Position numbers and translations under genes: made by a program. The notes under the pieces were generated by a model. That model was given only the letters and a program-made list of their open reading frames with translations. It had not been told where the DNA came from and did not search any database. A stretch of 55,064 nucleotides of DNA from Phycisphaerae bacterium (GTDB taxonomy: Bacteria; Planctomycetota; Phycisphaerae; UBA1845; PWPN01): positions 1 to 55,064 of the forward strand of contig JAUCQB010000065.1 in NCBI GenBank assembly GCA_030372985.1. Direction: 5' to 3'. Of the stretch, positions 42,682 through 51,995 are shown one piece after another. The number at the start of each line of letters is the position of its first letter. Position 1 is the stretch's first letter.

Positions 42682-44649
42682 ATGATTCGTCTGAGCCGGA
42701 GCCGCGTTTTCGTGCCAGGGTCCGCCGTCTTGCTGATTGTTGCCGCCCTGGCGCCGCCGGCGTCCGCCGGGCAGGCGGCGACGGTGTCGCTGAAAGGATG
42801 CACCATTCAATTGGTGGAAGGCCAGCCGGCGTACGTGCGGCGTGCGGTGGACGACCTCGGTGCGGTGATCGAGATGTTTACAGGCGCCAGGCCGGAGGTC
42901 GTCGAAGTCAAGCCCGGCACAGCGATGATCCCGAACCGGCCGGGCATCGGGATTGGGATCGGGACGGCCACAGAACTGGTCGAGGGGGCGCACTTCCGCG
43001 AGAAGCCCGAGCTTGGCGAGGCCTTCGCCATCTTTGCGGAGGGAAAGGGCGCGCCGAATTCGGCTCCGCTGGTTTCGATCGCCTCATACGAGGACCCGGC
43101 CGGGCTGAAATTCGGCGTGCTTGCGCTCATTCGCCGCCTGCAGGTGAGTCCGGGTGATGTCCGCATCGATGTTCCACTGACCGTGGAGGCCCGGCCGCGG
43201 ATCCGCACCCGGAGCATGTATGCCCACCTGCACTGGGCCTACAACAACCCCTACTCGCTGCGGACCTGGTCGCTGGAGGACTGGAAACGGTACGTCGACC
43301 TGCTGGCCCATCTGGGTTTCAACTGCATGCAGATGTGGCCGATGATGGAGCTTCTGCCGCACCCTCTGTCGAAGGAAGACGAAGCGTACCTGAAGAAATA
43401 CGCCGAGATCATCGACTATCTGCACGAGCAACGGGGGATGAAGGGTTTTGTCGTGAGCTGCCCGAACAACATCACCGAGGACTCGCGGGGCGTGCCGATC
43501 GAGAAACGGGAATACTTCGATTTCGAGAGACTACTTGATCCGGCTGACCCTGCCAACCTCAAGAGAATCCTGGAGCATCGGAGCGACCTGTATCGCACGG
43601 TCCCCAATGCCGACGGCTACTCGGTGATCGACTCAGACCCCGGCGGGTGGAAGGGCAGCCCGGCGTCTGCGTTTGTGGATATTCTGGCCGGTCACCGCGG
43701 GTTGATCGACAAGCATGGGAAGCGTCCAGCCGAGCAACCGCTGATCTACTGGACGTGGATGAGTTGGGGTACGGGCACGCGCGCGCAGAACATCGACGAT
43801 GCGGTGGGCGGCATGGTCGATCGTGTCCGGCCACCGTGGATGATAACCGTCTTCTGGCCCGAGCACATTGCCGCCTGCGAGAAGTACGGGCTGAAAGACA
43901 AGGCGATTCACTTCCCATACGGGCTGATTGAGAACGAGCCGTGCGGGCCGCTGACCGATCTGCGGATCGAGCTGCTCAAGAGGGAGGCCCGCTGGCCGAT
44001 CGATCATGGTCTACAAGCGGCCCAGGGCAACGCCCAGACGCCGCTCGTGCAGTTGCCGAATATCGTTGCCTATTCAATGGTCTTGTGGGGCGAGGACCCG
44101 ACCGACCCGGCCGACGGCGCCGTTCCGAGGCTGGCTCGCGGGCTGGTCTGCCGGGATGCTGATATCGTCGCCCAGGGCTGGATGTCGCTGACCCGCGAGA
44201 ACGCGGAGGAATCCCTCGGGCTGGCGAACCAGATTCGGGATCTGTCGACCGACGAAACGGCCCGCGGACCCCTGGCAGTGATCATCGGCAACTGGCAGAA
44301 GCGCGTCCTGGAAGACTTGGCTTTCATGCTGCTGATCCACGGCCGAGCCCTGCGGTTCGCCGACGCCTCGTCCGACAGCGCCGATCATGCCACCCTGACC
44401 GCAGAGCTGACCGATTATCTGCTGGCCGTCGGAACGTGGCTTGAGCGAACCGGTTATCACAATCGCGGGATGATTGCCCACAAGCCCTATTACGATCCGG
44501 TCGCCAAGGCGCTGGCCGACCTGAAAGCCCGGCTCGGTGACGAGGCGATCCAGGCCGGAATCGTCCAACCGGCGGCCGATGCCGTGCGCAAGAAGGTGGA
44601 CCCGAAGTTCATTGACCCGGTCGTCAGGGCGATCTGCGGCAAGCCGTAG
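42682..44649 (+). CDS. Secreted glycosidase-like TIM-barrel protein
   Basis: The ATG at 42682 has AAGGAG 7 bases before it and gives a signal peptide (RVFVPGSAVLLIVAALAPPA). The 655-residue product has a small N-terminal alpha/beta domain (about 30-180) like those of GH20/GH67-type enzymes, ending LKFGVLALIRRLQ. A (beta/alpha)8 barrel starts at RSMYAHLHWAYNN and RYVDLLAHLGFNCMQMWPMM, and includes IYWTWMSWGTG and MITVFWPEH. A helical C-terminal part follows. Family-level assignment is uncertain and catalytic acids were not fixed. It probably acts on extracellular polysaccharide. Confidence 0.65.
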   Translation: MIRLSRSRVFVPGSAVLLIVAALAPPASAGQAATVSLKGCTIQLVEGQPAYVRRAVDDLGAVIEMFTGARPEVVEVKPGTAMIPNRPGIGIGIGTATELVEGAHFREKPELGEAFAIFAEGKGAPNSAPLVSIASYEDPAGLKFGVLALIRRLQVSPGDVRIDVPLTVEARPRIRTRSMYAHLHWAYNNPYSLRTWSLEDWKRYVDLLAHLGFNCMQMWPMMELLPHPLSKEDEAYLKKYAEIIDYLHEQRGMKGFVVSCPNNITEDSRGVPIEKREYFDFERLLDPADPANLKRILEHRSDLYRTVPNADGYSVIDSDPGGWKGSPASAFVDILAGHRGLIDKHGKRPAEQPLIYWTWMSWGTGTRAQNIDDAVGGMVDRVRPPWMITVFWPEHIAACEKYGLKDKAIHFPYGLIENEPCGPLTDLRIELLKREARWPIDHGLQAAQGNAQTPLVQLPNIVAYSMVLWGEDPTDPADGAVPRLARGLVCRDADIVAQGWMSLTRENAEESLGLANQIRDLSTDETARGPLAVIIGNWQKRVLEDLAFMLLIHGRALRFADASSDSADHATLTAELTDYLLAVGTWLERTGYHNRGMIAHKPYYDPVAKALADLKARLGDEAIQAGIVQPAADAVRKKVDPKFIDPVVRAICGKP

Positions 44650-44682
44650 CGGCGTCTGTGAGATTCTGGGCGGCCTCATCGC

Positions 44683-44799
44683 GCGAAAACGGGGACAGGC
44701 ACGCTGCTCCCTCGGACGCGCCGCGGATCTGCGGGCTCTGCCGTCTGTGGGTCATCTCTGTCCAGACAGGTTGTTGAGCGAGCCAGTCCCCGTTTTCGC
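44683..44799. repeat. REP-like inverted repeat between convergent genes
   Basis: GCGAAAACGGGGACAGGC (44683-44700) and its inverse (44782-44799) match with 1 mismatch in 18, across 81 bases. The arm wording resembles palindromes mobilised by REP-associated transposases; none is visible here. It separates a plus-strand and a minus-strand gene. Confidence 0.6.
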
Positions 44800-44814
44800 A
44801 GCCCGTCGTAGAGA

Positions 44815-45633
44815 TCAGCGGGAGAAATGGTCGGCGATGCCCTCGGCGATGGCGGAAGCAAGCCTGGAGCGGTAGGCGGCGTCGTTGAGCCGCTGGGCAT
44901 CGGTGGCATTACTCATGTAACCCGATTCGATCAGGATGCCGGGGCTGTTGTGCTCGCGGAGGACATGAAAGTTGTTGCGCACGATTCCACGGCAGGATAT
45001 GCCGTTACGGCGGAAGGACGACGCGATGCACTGGGCGACGCGCATGGTCTCGTAGTTGGCGCGCGTGTGAATGTGGATGCCCGTCCCGGAAACCCATTTC
45101 TTGGCCGATGAGTCGGCATGAATGGAGACAAACAGGTCGGCGCGGTGTCGGTCAGCCAGCTTTGCACGATCGTCCAGCTCAAGGAAAACGTCCCTGGTGC
45201 GGGTCATGACCACGCGGGCTCCTCGGGAACCGAGGTCGCCGGCGACCTTCGTGGCGATATCCAGGTTGATGTCTTTTTCCCTCATCTGGCCGCGAAACTT
45301 AGGCATGGCGCCGGGGTCCTTGCCCCCATGTCCGGCGTCCACAACGATGGTCCGATCGCTGATTCTCTTGCTGATCGTTGGAGCAGGAGGCGGTGCGGCA
45401 GCACGTGGCGCCTCGCGGATGTTGATAATCGGGTTGGGCAGGTGAACAAGACAGACGGAGGAATCCATCGGCGTGCAGCCCGACAAGGCCAATCCCACTG
45501 CCAGTACTGAGAATGCCGCCGGCAACCGCAGCGCGAGGATATCAACCTGCTGCCCGGTTGAGGGGCGGCATGCCGGGCTGCAACCGCCGGCGGTTGGGGG
45601 GGGCAGAATACGCCTGCTCTGGGCCATACGCAT
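44815..45633 (-). CDS. N-acetylmuramoyl-L-alanine amidase (Amidase_3)
   Basis: The product cleaves the bond between N-acetylmuramic acid and L-alanine in peptidoglycan. Zinc and catalytic motifs are clear: DAGHGGKDPGA, EKDINLDIATKVAGDL, SIHADSS and the catalytic Glu in GILIESGYMSN. A leader with SVLAVGLALSGC suggests a lipoprotein. The 53 residues before that Cys, counted from 45633, are too many, so a later non-ATG start is possible. It is 143 bases downstream of the acidic flagellar-block gene and may help the flagellum or cell division pass the wall. Confidence 0.85.
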   Translation of the reverse strand: MRMAQSRRILPPPTAGGCSPACRPSTGQQVDILALRLPAAFSVLAVGLALSGCTPMDSSVCLVHLPNPIINIREAPRAAAPPPAPTISKRISDRTIVVDAGHGGKDPGAMPKFRGQMREKDINLDIATKVAGDLGSRGARVVMTRTRDVFLELDDRAKLADRHRADLFVSIHADSSAKKWVSGTGIHIHTRANYETMRVAQCIASSFRRNGISCRGIVRNNFHVLREHNSPGILIESGYMSNATDAQRLNDAAYRSRLASAIAEGIADHFSR

Positions 45634-45776
45634 CCGTGCTCTCAGCCATGCGACGCCGACGTTCCGTCCCGGATCAGAGGCGCCTCAGGTTCATGGGTTC
45701 CGCTGAAATCCGTGTGATCGGGGCGGCCACCGTCCGCCGCACCACCCCGGCAGGCGAGCTGAAGAGCATCGTTTCT

Positions 45777-46088
45777 TCAAGCCTGCAAGTCAATATTCCG
45801 ACCTTCGTCCCTTTGAGAGGAATCCGACTCGTCCGTGCCCTGTTCTTCCTCTTCCTCGACCGAAGTAAAGGCCCGGCCCTGACTGCCCGTGCCCTCGGCA
45901 TCCGAGTGAATCTGGGTGTCCGTATCGGTGGTCCCGACGGTCGTGTCCTTCTCATCGACCGCGGAGGCCTGTCGGCGGCTAGCGTTGTCCCGCTGGCTTT
46001 CTTCCGTCTCCCGCAGCGTGGAGACCTGATGTTGAGCCACGTGACTCTGCAACACCGAACCGACGATGTTGGGAGGCATAGCGGACAT
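45777..46088 (-). CDS. Small acidic protein downstream of fliA
   Basis: The ATG at 46088 follows GGAGGACGACG. The 103-residue product starts MSAMPPNIVGSVLQSHVAQH and is then highly acidic and hydrophilic (GRAFTSVEEEEEQGTDESD), with no leader or membrane segment. I recall similar small proteins beside fliA in planctomycetes, but cannot verify it. The function is unknown; a flagellar chaperone-like partner or structural adaptor is possible. It lies 204 bases downstream of fliA on the same strand. Confidence 0.55.
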   Translation of the reverse strand: MSAMPPNIVGSVLQSHVAQHQVSTLRETEESQRDNASRRQASAVDEKDTTVGTTDTDTQIHSDAEGTGSQGRAFTSVEEEEEQGTDESDSSQRDEGRNIDLQA

Positions 46089-46292
46089 GGTCGTCGTCCT
46101 CCACCAGCCCCGGCCCCTCGCGGACAGGGACCCGCCAAGCATTATATCGGAATGTGGCCGGAAGCTTCTTGATGGCCAGAGGATACGATCGGCAAAGGAG
46201 GCTCCCCTCGTCCAGAATCAGGACAGGGTCGCGGCCCGCCCCGCCCCCCGATGTGCCGCAGGGTCACCCCAAGCCGAAGCCGAAGCGGGGGC

Positions 46293-47069
46293 TCATACGC
46301 CACTCACCAGGATGCCCCGGGTGTGAAGCTGCCCACGTAGACGCGCCAGGATACCGGAGTGCATCTGGCTGACACGGCTTTCCGACAGATCCAGGGTCGC
46401 CCCGATCTCTTTCATGGTCATCTCCTCGTAATAGTACAGAACGAGGATAAGCCGCTCGATTTCAGTCAGCGTTCCCATGACCGCGTCGCGCAGGTCTCGT
46501 TCGGAGAGATCCTCTACAGGATCGCAGCCGCGACGGTCCGCGAGGACGTCGATTTCCTGGAGTTCGTGGTCGGAGTCCTGATCGACGTAGCTGCGCGACA
46601 GGGAGATTAGCAGGACGGCGTTCGCATCGCCGATCAGTTTGTCGAACTCGGACCGGTCCATCCCAAGCCGGTCGGCGATCTCATCGTCCGACGGCACGCG
46701 CCCAAGCTCGGCTCGCAAGACCTTGGTGGCGGTTTCCAGCTTGTGCGCCCGGCTCCGTACCAGGCGAGGCACCCAGTCCATGGTCCGCAGTTCGTCGAGG
46801 ATGGCTCCCCGGATGCGCGGCGAACAGTAGGTTTCGAACTTCACGCCTCGGGCAAGATCGAAGGCCTCGATGGCATCGATCAAGCCGAACGTGCCGGCCG
46901 ACACGAGATCCTCGACGTCGACTTCGTTCGGCAGCTTGGCGGAGATGCGCTCGGCGGTATACCTGACCAACGGCAGGTAGAATTCCATCAGGGCATTTCG
47001 AAGTGACCGCTCTCCCGTCCTCTTATACTCCCTCCAGAGTTGCTGGACATCGGTATCCGCCTCAATCAT
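46293..47069 (-). CDS. fliA: Flagellar sigma factor FliA (sigma-28 family)
   Basis: The 258-residue product is of normal length. Region 2 has LVRYTAERISAKLPNEVDVE, DLVSAGTFGLIDAIEAFD and FETYCSPRIRGAILDELR, typical of FliA/WhiG. Region 3 is present, and region 4 has EMTMKEIGATLDLSESRVSQ. GGGAGGT precedes the start. It directs RNA polymerase to late flagellar genes and is usually controlled by FlgM, which is not seen here. It is 43 bases after the 2-TM gene and in the same block as flhF/flhG. Confidence 0.95.
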   Translation of the reverse strand: MIEADTDVQQLWREYKRTGERSLRNALMEFYLPLVRYTAERISAKLPNEVDVEDLVSAGTFGLIDAIEAFDLARGVKFETYCSPRIRGAILDELRTMDWVPRLVRSRAHKLETATKVLRAELGRVPSDDEIADRLGMDRSEFDKLIGDANAVLLISLSRSYVDQDSDHELQEIDVLADRRGCDPVEDLSERDLRDAVMGTLTEIERLILVLYYYEEMTMKEIGATLDLSESRVSQMHSGILARLRGQLHTRGILVSGV

Positions 47070-47112
47070 CCGCTACCTCCCATGACGGTCGTCTGTTGCC
47101 GGCCGTCAGGGA

Positions 47113-47430
47113 TTAGCGGGCCTGCGTGACCCCCTGTCTGCCCCCTGCGGACGGCTGCTTCCCCTTGTCCTCGGAGCTCGCCGCACCATGCCCGGCACCT
47201 TGCTCCGCCTGGCCTTCGGCGGGGAACATTTCGCCATGTCTGCGGAGCGCGTGTTCGTCCAACACCCGGTAGGCTACCCATCCGGCACACATCCCGAGGA
47301 GGCAGAAAGCCAGAAGAGCCTGCAATGCCCGCAACAGAACGACGTCCGCCGGATTACCCGAAAATAGCCCCAGCAGAATAGTGATACTAAACGCGAAAAG
47401 ACCTAACGCAGCTCCACAAAGCCTCACCAT
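47113..47430 (-). CDS. Small two-helix membrane protein between flhG and fliA
   Basis: The ATG at 47430 is chosen because AAGGA lies 7-8 bases before it. The 105-residue product has two membrane helices (MVRLCGAALGLFAFSITILL and LLRALQALLAFCLLGMCAGW) and a hydrophilic tail rich in Gly, Gln and Ala. No family is recognised. Its place in the block suggests a flagellar role, but this is inference. Confidence 0.6.
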   Translation of the reverse strand: MVRLCGAALGLFAFSITILLGLFSGNPADVVLLRALQALLAFCLLGMCAGWVAYRVLDEHALRRHGEMFPAEGQAEQGAGHGAASSEDKGKQPSAGGRQGVTQAR

Positions 47431-47539
47431 GTCGCAACGTCCTTGTCGCCGAAGTCTAACAGAAGGTAACGGCAAAGCCTCTCGGGCGGTTTAGCAGAAA
47501 ACGCCATCGTCGACGAGGAGGCGTCTGCGGTCCGCGCCC

Positions 47540-48445
47540 CTAGAGGAACATATTCATGACCCGATAAAACAGGCTCTGCTGCTCCTCAGCCCTGCCCAGT
47601 TCCCGGGACAATCGCCCCGCGGAGGCCATCAGGCAACTGCTCGCCGAACAACGAGGGTATCGCAGAACCACCGGACACCGCTGGCGAACGGCCGCGGACA
47701 CATGCTCGTCGCGAAGGATATAACCGTAGTCGGTGACCGGGATGTGCAGGAACCGGGCCGCCACACCGGCCAGACGCTCGTAGGTGTCGCGGCCTTCCCG
47801 GCGACTCTCGGCGAGATTGACCAATACCCCCATCGCGGCCGCCTCGGTATAGCGGCTTCGACCCTGCTCCTGCGCGAACGCCTTGATCATCGCGTAGGCA
47901 TCCGTGACCGAAGTGGGTTCCGGCGTCGTGACCACCAGTATCGTGTCGGCGAAGGACGCGATGGACACGACGTTGTGCGAAATCCCCGCACCGCAGTCAA
48001 AAACGACCACATCATTGAGCTCTGCGGCTTGCCCGGCAATGGCGATCAGTTGATGTCGTTCAAACTCAGAGAGATTAGCCATCTGGGAAACGCCGGAGGC
48101 CCCCGCCACGAGGGTGATTCCGCCGGGTCCGTGGATGATGACCTCATCGAGCGACCGGCGGCCGGCCAGCACGTCCCGCCAGGTCCAGGCGACCTCGACA
48201 CCCAACACGATGTCGGCGTTGGCCAGCCCCATGTCCATGTCGAAGAGAGCGACGCGATGCCCCCGAGCGGCCAGGGCGATTGAGAGGTTTGCCGCCAGAA
48301 GCGTCTTGCCGACACCTCCCTTGCCGCTGGTGACCGCAATCACATGACCCCGTTTGGCCGCGGGGACACCGCCGGAGGAGGCCATCAGTTGTCGAAGCTG
48401 ATGGGCCTGATCGACTCTCCTGGCATGGTCCTCACGACCGAACAT
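47540..48445 (-). CDS. flhG: MinD-like ATPase FlhG (FleN)
   Basis: Counted from the ATG at 48445 (GGGAGG 5 bases before), the product is 301 residues. DQAHQLRQLM at the N-terminus is the FlhF-contact motif. The P-loop AVTSGKGGVGKT spans 37-48, with ALFDMDMGLANADIVLG, VVFDCGAGIS and LVVTTPEPTSVTDAYAMIKA. It counters FlhF in setting flagellar number and placement. An alternative GTG at 48493 overlaps the flhF stop (GTGA) but has no RBS; it would add 16 residues. Both share the transcript. Confidence 0.93.
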   Translation of the reverse strand: MFGREDHARRVDQAHQLRQLMASSGGVPAAKRGHVIAVTSGKGGVGKTLLAANLSIALAARGHRVALFDMDMGLANADIVLGVEVAWTWRDVLAGRRSLDEVIIHGPGGITLVAGASGVSQMANLSEFERHQLIAIAGQAAELNDVVVFDCGAGISHNVVSIASFADTILVVTTPEPTSVTDAYAMIKAFAQEQGRSRYTEAAAMGVLVNLAESRREGRDTYERLAGVAARFLHIPVTDYGYILRDEHVSAAVRQRCPVVLRYPRCSASSCLMASAGRLSRELGRAEEQQSLFYRVMNMFL

Positions 48446-48489
48446 GTCGGCCTCCCGGCCATCGCTCCCCCCCACCGAGTAAAGGTCGC

Positions 48490-49887
48490 TCACGCGACGT
48501 GATCGATCAGCCGCCTGCCCGCCGGCGCGGGCCCGACCGGGCCGGAAGACGAATCGCCCCTCCCCAGAATCAACTCCGCGATCCGGCGACAATGACCGAC
48601 CTCGATATCATCCGGCACATCCTGCCCGGTTGTCAGGTAGGACAATTTCAAATTGAGCCGGCGAATCACATTGAGAATGACGCCCAGCCCCAGTGCTTCG
48701 TCGAGCTTGGTGAACACGACGCGATCGACACCCAGGGGGGAGAACTTCTCCGCCACCTCGATCAACTGGGACGGATGAGCGGTACACGACAGGACGAGAT
48801 GGACTTCCAACGGCGACTCACCCGGCGATTCGCTCGAGGTCCGGCTCGGGCCGGCGACCCTGCGGGCCAGATCGAGGAATTCTTTCAGGTCATCGAGGCG
48901 CTGAACGTCCCGCTGGCTTCGGCCCGAGGTATCGATCAACACCAGATCGCAGCCGGTCAGATTGGCAATCGCCTCGACCATCCCTTCCGGGGTCATGACC
49001 ACTTCCAACGGGATGTTCAGAATGTCGGCATAGGCCTGAATCTGATCGACGGCCGCGATCCGATAGGTATCGATGGTGATCAGGCCGACCCGCCTGCCTT
49101 CCCGAAGCTTGAAATGCGCGGCCAGCTTGGCGATCGTCGTGGTCTTGCCGACTCCGGTGGGTCCGACAAGGGCCACAAAGCGGGTCCGGCCCGAGTCAGC
49201 CAACTGAAGCGGCTCGCACGACGGAATCATCCGCTCGATGGTCTCGACCATGACCTGGGGGATCAGTGTTTTGAGCCGATGGCGGGCATCGGCATCCTGT
49301 GTGCCTTCGCCAGCCATCGTCAGATAATCGCGGCATTCCGCCAGTCGGACCCGGGCCTCGGCAATCACCTCACGAGCGATCTCCTCGGCAACCTCGTTTT
49401 GAAGCAAGCCGCTGTAGTACTCGCGCAGTTCCTGGGGCACATCCCCAGTTGGAGCAGGTGATGCGCTAGGGGCGCGATCGAGGAGCTGGCGAACCATCTC
49501 ACGCAGCTCGCCCATCTCGCCGCGCAGGGACGAACTGAATGCCGCAAGCTGGTTCGATACGGTCGAATCGGCGTCGCCTGAAGGCCTCACAGGGGCTCCT
49601 TCCGCCTGAGGCATCCGGATCGCCGGCCGTCCGGCGTTGACCCGGGTGCTCCGCTCACCTCCTGGGCGCTCCGTCCGACGTCCGATAATAGCACGTCTCT
49701 CGGCGGGATTCAAGGCGGACACGTCACGACTGGCCGTGATCTCCACGATCGTCCGTGCCCCCAGACCCAAAAGCCCTCCCTTGCGAAGAGTTCGGGTGTG
49801 GAGGATGACCGCATCCGCTCCAAGCGAACCCTTCACCTTCTCGAGGACCTCTGCCATCGAGTTACCTTGAAACGTTTGCATCTCCAT
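48490..49887 (-). CDS. flhF: Flagellar placement GTPase FlhF
   Basis: The 465-residue product is an SRP54-type GTPase. The N-terminus MEMQTFQGNSMAEVLEKVK and AVILHTRTLRKGG are typical of FlhF. The middle (about 70-180) is poorly conserved. The NG domain has LVGPTGVGKTTTIAKLAAHF, ITIDTYRIAAVDQIQAYA, LVLIDTSGRSQRD and FTKLDEALGLGVIL. It dimerises with GTP at the pole to place the flagellum and is switched off by FlhG. It overlaps flhA by 26 bases. Confidence 0.95.
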   Translation of the reverse strand: MEMQTFQGNSMAEVLEKVKGSLGADAVILHTRTLRKGGLLGLGARTIVEITASRDVSALNPAERRAIIGRRTERPGGERSTRVNAGRPAIRMPQAEGAPVRPSGDADSTVSNQLAAFSSSLRGEMGELREMVRQLLDRAPSASPAPTGDVPQELREYYSGLLQNEVAEEIAREVIAEARVRLAECRDYLTMAGEGTQDADARHRLKTLIPQVMVETIERMIPSCEPLQLADSGRTRFVALVGPTGVGKTTTIAKLAAHFKLREGRRVGLITIDTYRIAAVDQIQAYADILNIPLEVVMTPEGMVEAIANLTGCDLVLIDTSGRSQRDVQRLDDLKEFLDLARRVAGPSRTSSESPGESPLEVHLVLSCTAHPSQLIEVAEKFSPLGVDRVVFTKLDEALGLGVILNVIRRLNLKLSYLTTGQDVPDDIEVGHCRRIAELILGRGDSSSGPVGPAPAGRRLIDHVA

Positions 49888-51973
49888 CGGTCAGTACCAC
49901 CAATCCTGCAGACCGCACCTCGACCCCCCGTACGATCTCGTTGAAGGCCAATACCGGCACGTGAGGCATGGCCGGTTCAATCAAACGACGAATCCACATT
50001 CGTATCTGAGGTGAACAGAGCACGGCCACCACCGCGCCGCCGACACCTCCCATGGCCTGCTCGACCCGGTCCTGGATGACCTTCACCAGACGATTCTGCG
50101 TCTCCGGTGGCAGGCTCAGGAACGTGCCACGATCCGTCCGCTCCAGATGCGCGTTGACCAGATCCTCAATCTTCGGATCAAGCGTCACCACGTGCAGCAC
50201 ATTGTCTTTATCTTTGTACAGTTGGCAAATAGTTCTTGCCAGGGCGTTGCGGGCATACTCGGTAAGAATGTCAGCATCCTTGGTGCGCGGCGCCCAGTCC
50301 CCCACGGTTTCAAGGATGGTCTCCAGATCGCGCACCGGCACCCGCTCGCGCAAGAGATTCTGCAAGACCCTCTGCAGTTCGCCGACCTTGATCAGATTGG
50401 GGACCACGTCCTCAATCGCCTTGGGGGACTTCTCCTTGAGCGTCTCGAGCAACTGGTGGGTCTGTTCGCGGGTGAGCAACTCATCGGCGTGGCGTTTGAT
50501 GATTTCGGTCAGGTGAGTCGCCAGCACGCTGGAGGAGGGCACCACGGTGTAGCTGCGCTGCTCGGCCTCGGCCCGCTGTTCCTCGCTGATCCAGATCGCG
50601 GGCAGGCCGAACGCCGGCTCGGTCGTTGAAGTGCCCATGACGGGCATCGTCACCGTGCCGTTGTCGATGGCCAGGTAGTAGCCCGGCATGATGTCGCCGC
50701 GGGCGACCTCGACCCCGCGAATCTTGACCGCATATTGATTGGGCTCGAGTTTGAGATGATCCCGAACCCGGATCGGCGGCACGACGATGCCCATATCGGT
50801 GGCCACCTGGCGGCGGATGTTGGTGATGCGGTCCAGGAGGTCGCCGCCCTGTTTCCGGTCGACCAGCCGGATCAGCCCCAGCCCCACCTCGAGTTCCATC
50901 GGATCAACGGCCAGCAGGGTCTCGACCCGCTCGGGCTTCTTCGCTTCGGCCCTTGCTTGGGCGGCCGCGCTGGCGGCGGCTGAAGCGCGAGTGGCGGTCA
51001 CCACGTAGGCCAGACCGCCGCAGCCGATACCCAGGAGCAAAAGCGGCAGTTTCGGGAGCGGCGTGAGCGACAGGAAACCCAGGAAGACAGCGGCCAGGGT
51101 CAGGGCGATCGGCCGGGAAGTGAGTTGCCCCAGCAGTTCCTCGCCCATATTGCTCTTGGCGTTGCTTCGGGTCACCAGCATGCCCGCCGCCACCGAGGTG
51201 ATGAAGGCCGGAATGGCGGCCACCAGGCCGTCGCCGATACTCAGCTTCGTGAAGATCTCCAGGCACTCCATCAGCGGCATGTCAAACTGGACCATGCCGA
51301 CGTAAATACCGCCCAGGATGTTGACGAAGGTGATCACCATGCCGGCGATGGCATCGCCCCGCACGAACTTCGACGCACCGTCCATGGCGCCGTAGAAGTC
51401 GGCTTCGGCCGTCACCTCCGCGCGGCGGCGCTTGGCCTCGACCTCGTCGATCATGCCGGCATTCAGGTCGGCATCGATGGCCATTTGCTTGCCGGGCATT
51501 CCGTCCAGGGTGAAGCGGGCCGCGACCTCCGCGATACGCGTCGCCCCCTTGGTGATCACCACGAACTGAATCACCGCCAGGATGATGAAGATGATGATTC
51601 CGACCGCCAGATTGCCCGCGGTGACGAAGTCGGCGAAGGTCTGCACCACGTGGCCGGCCGCGGCCAGACCCTGGTTGCCGTTGGTCAGGATCAAGCGCGT
51701 GGTCGCGGTGTTCAGCGTGAGCCGTACCATCGTCAGGGCCAGCAGGAGCGACGGAAAGGACGAAAACTCGAGCGGTCGCTGGATATACAGAATGGTCAGG
51801 AACACCAGGGCCGAAAGCGTGAGGTTGAGAACCAGCAGAAAATCCAACACCGGCGTCGGCAACGGGACCAGCAGCACAAACAGCAACAGTGTGGCGCCGA
51901 TGGGGACGAGCAATCCCCGATGGTGCTCGAGCAGCTTGAAAGGACGGGAATTCAGTACGGCGATCTCGGCCAT
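49862..51973 (-). CDS. flhA: Flagellar export protein FlhA
   Basis: The ATG at 51973 gives 703 residues, normal for FlhA, the ring that forms the export gate and its cytoplasmic nonamer. Eight or so membrane helices fill residues 20-320, with the signature LLALTMVRLTLNTATTRLIL and DLNAGMIDEVEAKRRRAEV in the FHIPEP region. The cytoplasmic domain has PNLIKVGELQRVLQNLLRER. It binds chaperones and cargo. flhB precedes it by 22 bases, which hold the CTCTCAGCTTTCAGC-type words. Confidence 0.97.
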   Translation of the reverse strand: MAEIAVLNSRPFKLLEHHRGLLVPIGATLLLFVLLVPLPTPVLDFLLVLNLTLSALVFLTILYIQRPLEFSSFPSLLLALTMVRLTLNTATTRLILTNGNQGLAAAGHVVQTFADFVTAGNLAVGIIIFIILAVIQFVVITKGATRIAEVAARFTLDGMPGKQMAIDADLNAGMIDEVEAKRRRAEVTAEADFYGAMDGASKFVRGDAIAGMVITFVNILGGIYVGMVQFDMPLMECLEIFTKLSIGDGLVAAIPAFITSVAAGMLVTRSNAKSNMGEELLGQLTSRPIALTLAAVFLGFLSLTPLPKLPLLLLGIGCGGLAYVVTATRASAAASAAAQARAEAKKPERVETLLAVDPMELEVGLGLIRLVDRKQGGDLLDRITNIRRQVATDMGIVVPPIRVRDHLKLEPNQYAVKIRGVEVARGDIMPGYYLAIDNGTVTMPVMGTSTTEPAFGLPAIWISEEQRAEAEQRSYTVVPSSSVLATHLTEIIKRHADELLTREQTHQLLETLKEKSPKAIEDVVPNLIKVGELQRVLQNLLRERVPVRDLETILETVGDWAPRTKDADILTEYARNALARTICQLYKDKDNVLHVVTLDPKIEDLVNAHLERTDRGTFLSLPPETQNRLVKVIQDRVEQAMGGVGGAVVAVLCSPQIRMWIRRLIEPAMPHVPVLAFNEIVRGVEVRSAGLVVLTDGDANVSR

Positions 51974-51995
51974 CAAAGCTCTCAGCTTTCAGCGG

